Assembly (NCBI GenBank): GCA_937927625.1
Contig: CALBSD010000033.1
Span: 1-38,824, forward strand
Reading direction: 5' to 3'
DNA from: an uncultured Actinomycetes bacterium
Lineage (GTDB): Bacteria > Actinomycetota > Acidimicrobiia > Acidimicrobiales > Ilumatobacteraceae
DNA: 38,824 nucleotides
The notes beneath the pieces were generated by a model. That model did not search any database. It saw only the letters and a program-made list of their open reading frames with translations, and was not told where the DNA came from. Shown piece by piece: positions 37,509-38,824 of this stretch (positions are counted from its first letter, which is position 1; the number at the start of each line of letters is the position of its first letter). The position numbers were made by a program, and so were the translations under genes.

Positions 37509-38108
37509 CTAGGCGGCGCGCTGGCCGTAGTAACGGCGCAGGTATTCCTGGTTGCGGATCTGCACCAGGATGTAGCAGTAGGCACCAAGACCAAGGAATG
37601 CCACCGTGAACATGTACACCATCGCGGTGCTACCAGTGGTGAGACCAAGGAAGAGGGTGACTGCGTTGGCGGCGACAAGGCCGTAGAGAACATTCACGCG
37701 ACGACGGCGCACCACTTCACGTGGGTTCATGAACTGGGTCTCGGCGGCGTAATGCGCGCGAGGAAGTTCTGCCGTGTGGTGCGAGCGGCGGTGACGCTGC
37801 TCAGTGGGCTCCATCACTCCGTCGGAGGCAACGAGACGTGGCCGCTGAGGAGCACGCATCGGAGCTTGACGCTGTTGTGGACGACCAGGTGCGTACGGAG
37901 CACGAGGCGATGGAGCCAATGGACGAGCCATGGCACGCATTGCGTGAGGTGCACCAACAGGAGACTGCGTGCGCTGCAATGTGCGCAGCTGACGGCTGAA
38001 GTCGGAGACAGAAGAAACGGCTCCACCGTCGAAACGGGAGCGCAAAAGAGGGGGAAGGAGGACTGCCATCCACATGGCGCCAACTATGAGTAGAACGAGC
38101 TTGCTCAT
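37509..38108 (-). CDS. GlpR-like membrane protein (probable divisome-linked)
   Basis: 199 residues. An N-terminal transmembrane helix (about 3-21) ends in LLPPLLRSR, followed by a basic, Pro/Arg/Gln-rich disordered region (about 45-130) and two further helices near 140-185 (NVLYGLVAANAVTLFLGLTT, MVYMFTVAFLGLGAYCYIL). The start (ALWxxVLxPxLxxRR-like, then a Ser-rich SVSDFSRQLRTLQR) and overall layout resemble GlpR/Glr, the membrane receptor for a gephyrin-like MoeA protein in actinobacteria that links to cell division. The neighbour moaC fits a MoeA/MoaC region. The match is by eye and tentative. A TAGGCT box lies 10 bases upstream of the ATG. Confidence 0.6.
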   Translation of the reverse strand: MSKLVLLIVGAMWMAVLLPPLLRSRFDGGAVSSVSDFSRQLRTLQRTQSPVGAPHAMRAMARPLAPSPRAPYAPGRPQQRQAPMRAPQRPRLVASDGVMEPTEQRHRRSHHTAELPRAHYAAETQFMNPREVVRRRRVNVLYGLVAANAVTLFLGLTTGSTAMVYMFTVAFLGLGAYCYILVQIRNQEYLRRYYGQRAA

Positions 38109-38118
38109 GACTTTGGAA

Positions 38119-38124
38119 AGCCTA
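38119..38124 (-). promoter_or_regulatory. Candidate -10 box for the GlpR-like gene
   Basis: TAGGCT on the minus strand ends 10 bases before the ATG at 38108. A second option upstream is TTGACT (38217-38222) with TTATTT (38194-38199) at 17-base spacing. Confidence 0.35.
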
Positions 38125-38186
38125 GTAACGATTCGGGCGCCTGGGGCCGAAAACGGGCCGCCCGACCCCCTAAAACCCCATCAAAC

Positions 38187-38201
38187 CCTTATGAAATAAG
38201 G
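38187..38201. repeat. Inverted repeat in the moaC/GlpR-like gap
   Basis: CCTTAT-GAA-ATAAGG in the 149-base gap between the moaC stop and the GlpR-like start. It overlaps the alternative -10 box and could be an operator. Confidence 0.35.
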
Positions 38202-38257
38202 AAACTCTCTGGGGCGAGTCAATGTTCACAGGCCTTGACAAAACCCCGAAATCGGCC

Positions 38258-38737
38258 TCAGAGGGTCTTTTTGTACTCGCCCGAGCGTCCGCCCGATTTC
38301 TCCCACAGAGCAATCTCACCGATGACCATGTCTTTGTCGGCGGACTTACACATGTCGTAGAGGGTGAGGGCTGCAACAGAACACGCTGTGAGTGCTTCCA
38401 TCTCGACACCGGTCTGTCCGGTGGTCTCAACAACAGCTTCGATGTTTACAACGCCCTCGCCCACCGTTAACTCGACCGCAACTTTGGTGAGCATCAGCGG
38501 GTGGCATAACGGAATGAGATCAGAGGTGCGCTTGGCGGCTTGGATGCCGGCGATGCGCGCAGTGGCGAGAACATCACCCTTCGGCAAAGTGCCAGCGACG
38601 ATGGCGGCCGACGTTGCGGACGCCATGGTGATGGAACCGCGAGCAACGGCGCGGCGACGGGTGACAGCTTTGTCGCCAACGTCGACCATGTGGGCGTTGC
38701 CCTTGTCATCAAGATGGGTGAAGGTTGGCTCAGTCAC
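38258..38737 (-). CDS. moaC: Cyclic pyranopterin monophosphate synthase
   Basis: 159 residues. MoaC works with MoaA to convert GTP to cyclic pyranopterin monophosphate, the first step of molybdenum cofactor synthesis. Typical sequence: MVDVGDKAVTRRRAVARG, LPKGDVLATARIAGIQAAKRTSDLIPLCHPL, ETTGQTGVEMEALTACSVAALTLYDM and KSADKDMVIGEIAL. It supplies cofactor that the CoxL enzyme in this window would need, though it also serves other molybdoenzymes. GTG start at 38737, with TAGGTT six bases upstream made partly from the stop codon of the upstream gene. Confidence 0.96.
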   Translation of the reverse strand: MTEPTFTHLDDKGNAHMVDVGDKAVTRRRAVARGSITMASATSAAIVAGTLPKGDVLATARIAGIQAAKRTSDLIPLCHPLMLTKVAVELTVGEGVVNIEAVVETTGQTGVEMEALTACSVAALTLYDMCKSADKDMVIGEIALWEKSGGRSGEYKKTL

Positions 38738-38743
38738 GGCAAC

Positions 38744-38749
38744 AACCTA
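38744..38749 (-). promoter_or_regulatory. Candidate -10 box for moaC overlapping an upstream stop codon
   Basis: TAGGTT on the minus strand starts with the TAG stop of the partial crotonase gene and ends six bases before the GTG at 38737. Confidence 0.55.
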
Positions 38750-38824
38750 ACTGCGCTTCCACGGCCAGCGAACAGGACGCTTACCGAGGAATGCCGCGAC
38801 GCCTTCGCGCACTTCCCCGCTCTT
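38747..38824 (-). CDS. Crotonase family protein, C-terminal end only (rest outside window)
   Basis: The last 25 codons of a minus-strand gene that continues past the window end. The sequence SGEVREGVAAFLGKRPVRWPW is the standard C-terminal tail of enoyl-CoA hydratases (EGxxAFLxKRxPxW). Its TAG stop is also part of the -10 box proposed for moaC. Confidence 0.8.
   Translation of the reverse strand, partial: KSGEVREGVAAFLGKRPVRWPWKRS

Overview
The window reads as a chromosomal segment of an actinobacterium. The most likely group is an aquatic member of the Acidimicrobiia (Ilumatobacter / CL500-29 type); the phylum is well supported, the finer placement is inference. The phylum evidence is gene order and one small gene. 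The order metG-tatD-[secreted cell-wall protein]-ksgA-ispE and the block eno-ftsB ... DUF501-ppx are actinobacterial arrangements, and the 30-residue ribosomal protein bS22 (AURKAIP1/COX24 type) is present. GC looks moderate by eye and gene packing is very tight. I see no rRNA, IS element, transposase, prophage or CRISPR array, and no stretch over 300 bases without a gene.

Layout. 1-3577: housekeeping operon metG (3' part)-tatD-rlpA-like-ksgA-ispE, with GTGA or near-zero junctions. 3578-3923: the tiny bS22 gene on the minus strand, tRNA-Gln(TTG), and two small inverted repeats before prs. 3924-13929: prs, rplY (L25/CTC), pth, mfd, a SurA/PrsA-like lipoprotein isomerase, mazG, eno and an FtsB/DivIC-like septum protein. 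14016-24830: a molybdenum hydroxylase (CoxLSM) cluster with its maturation genes: coxL (form II), coxS, coxM, a PAP2/AUR1-like membrane protein, coxD (MoxR AAA+), coxE (VWA), an N-terminal-only XdhC, a full XdhC, a MocA-like cytidylyltransferase and coxG. Three opposite-strand passengers sit inside it: a Dabb protein, an SDR and a secreted NlpC/P60 protein. 24834-26853: DUF501, ppx/gppA and a RimJ/RimL acetyltransferase. 26850-34465: a small basic hypothetical, a secreted subtilisin-like protease, two divergent crotonase-family proteins, queF, a PfkB sugar/nucleoside kinase and an M1 aminopeptidase. 34467-38824: an MFS transporter without a normal start codon, an acyl-CoA synthetase, a GlpR-like membrane protein, moaC and the last 25 codons of another crotonase.

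How it fits together. MocA and MoaC serve molybdenum cofactor synthesis. XdhC, CoxD and CoxE are expected to finish and insert that cofactor into CoxL, and CoxG is expected to help dock the enzyme at the membrane. CoxL carries AYRGAGR rather than the Cys-containing AYxCSFR loop, so it is a form II enzyme whose substrate cannot be read from sequence. The whole cluster sits exactly between ftsB and DUF501-ppx, which are normally adjacent in actinobacteria. It therefore looks inserted into, or assembled within, a conserved block.

The most general signal concerns expression. At least a dozen genes have a TAnnnT hexamer ending 6-8 bases before the start codon. This is what leaderless mRNAs need: a -10 box placed so that transcription starts at the start codon. 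In three clear cases the upstream gene's stop codon supplies the first three bases of that -10 box. The MFS gene follows the same geometry but has ATC where the start codon should be. Genes with a visible Shine-Dalgarno sequence (coxL, coxS, coxM, the acyl-CoA synthetase, the small basic hypothetical) lack that tight spacing.
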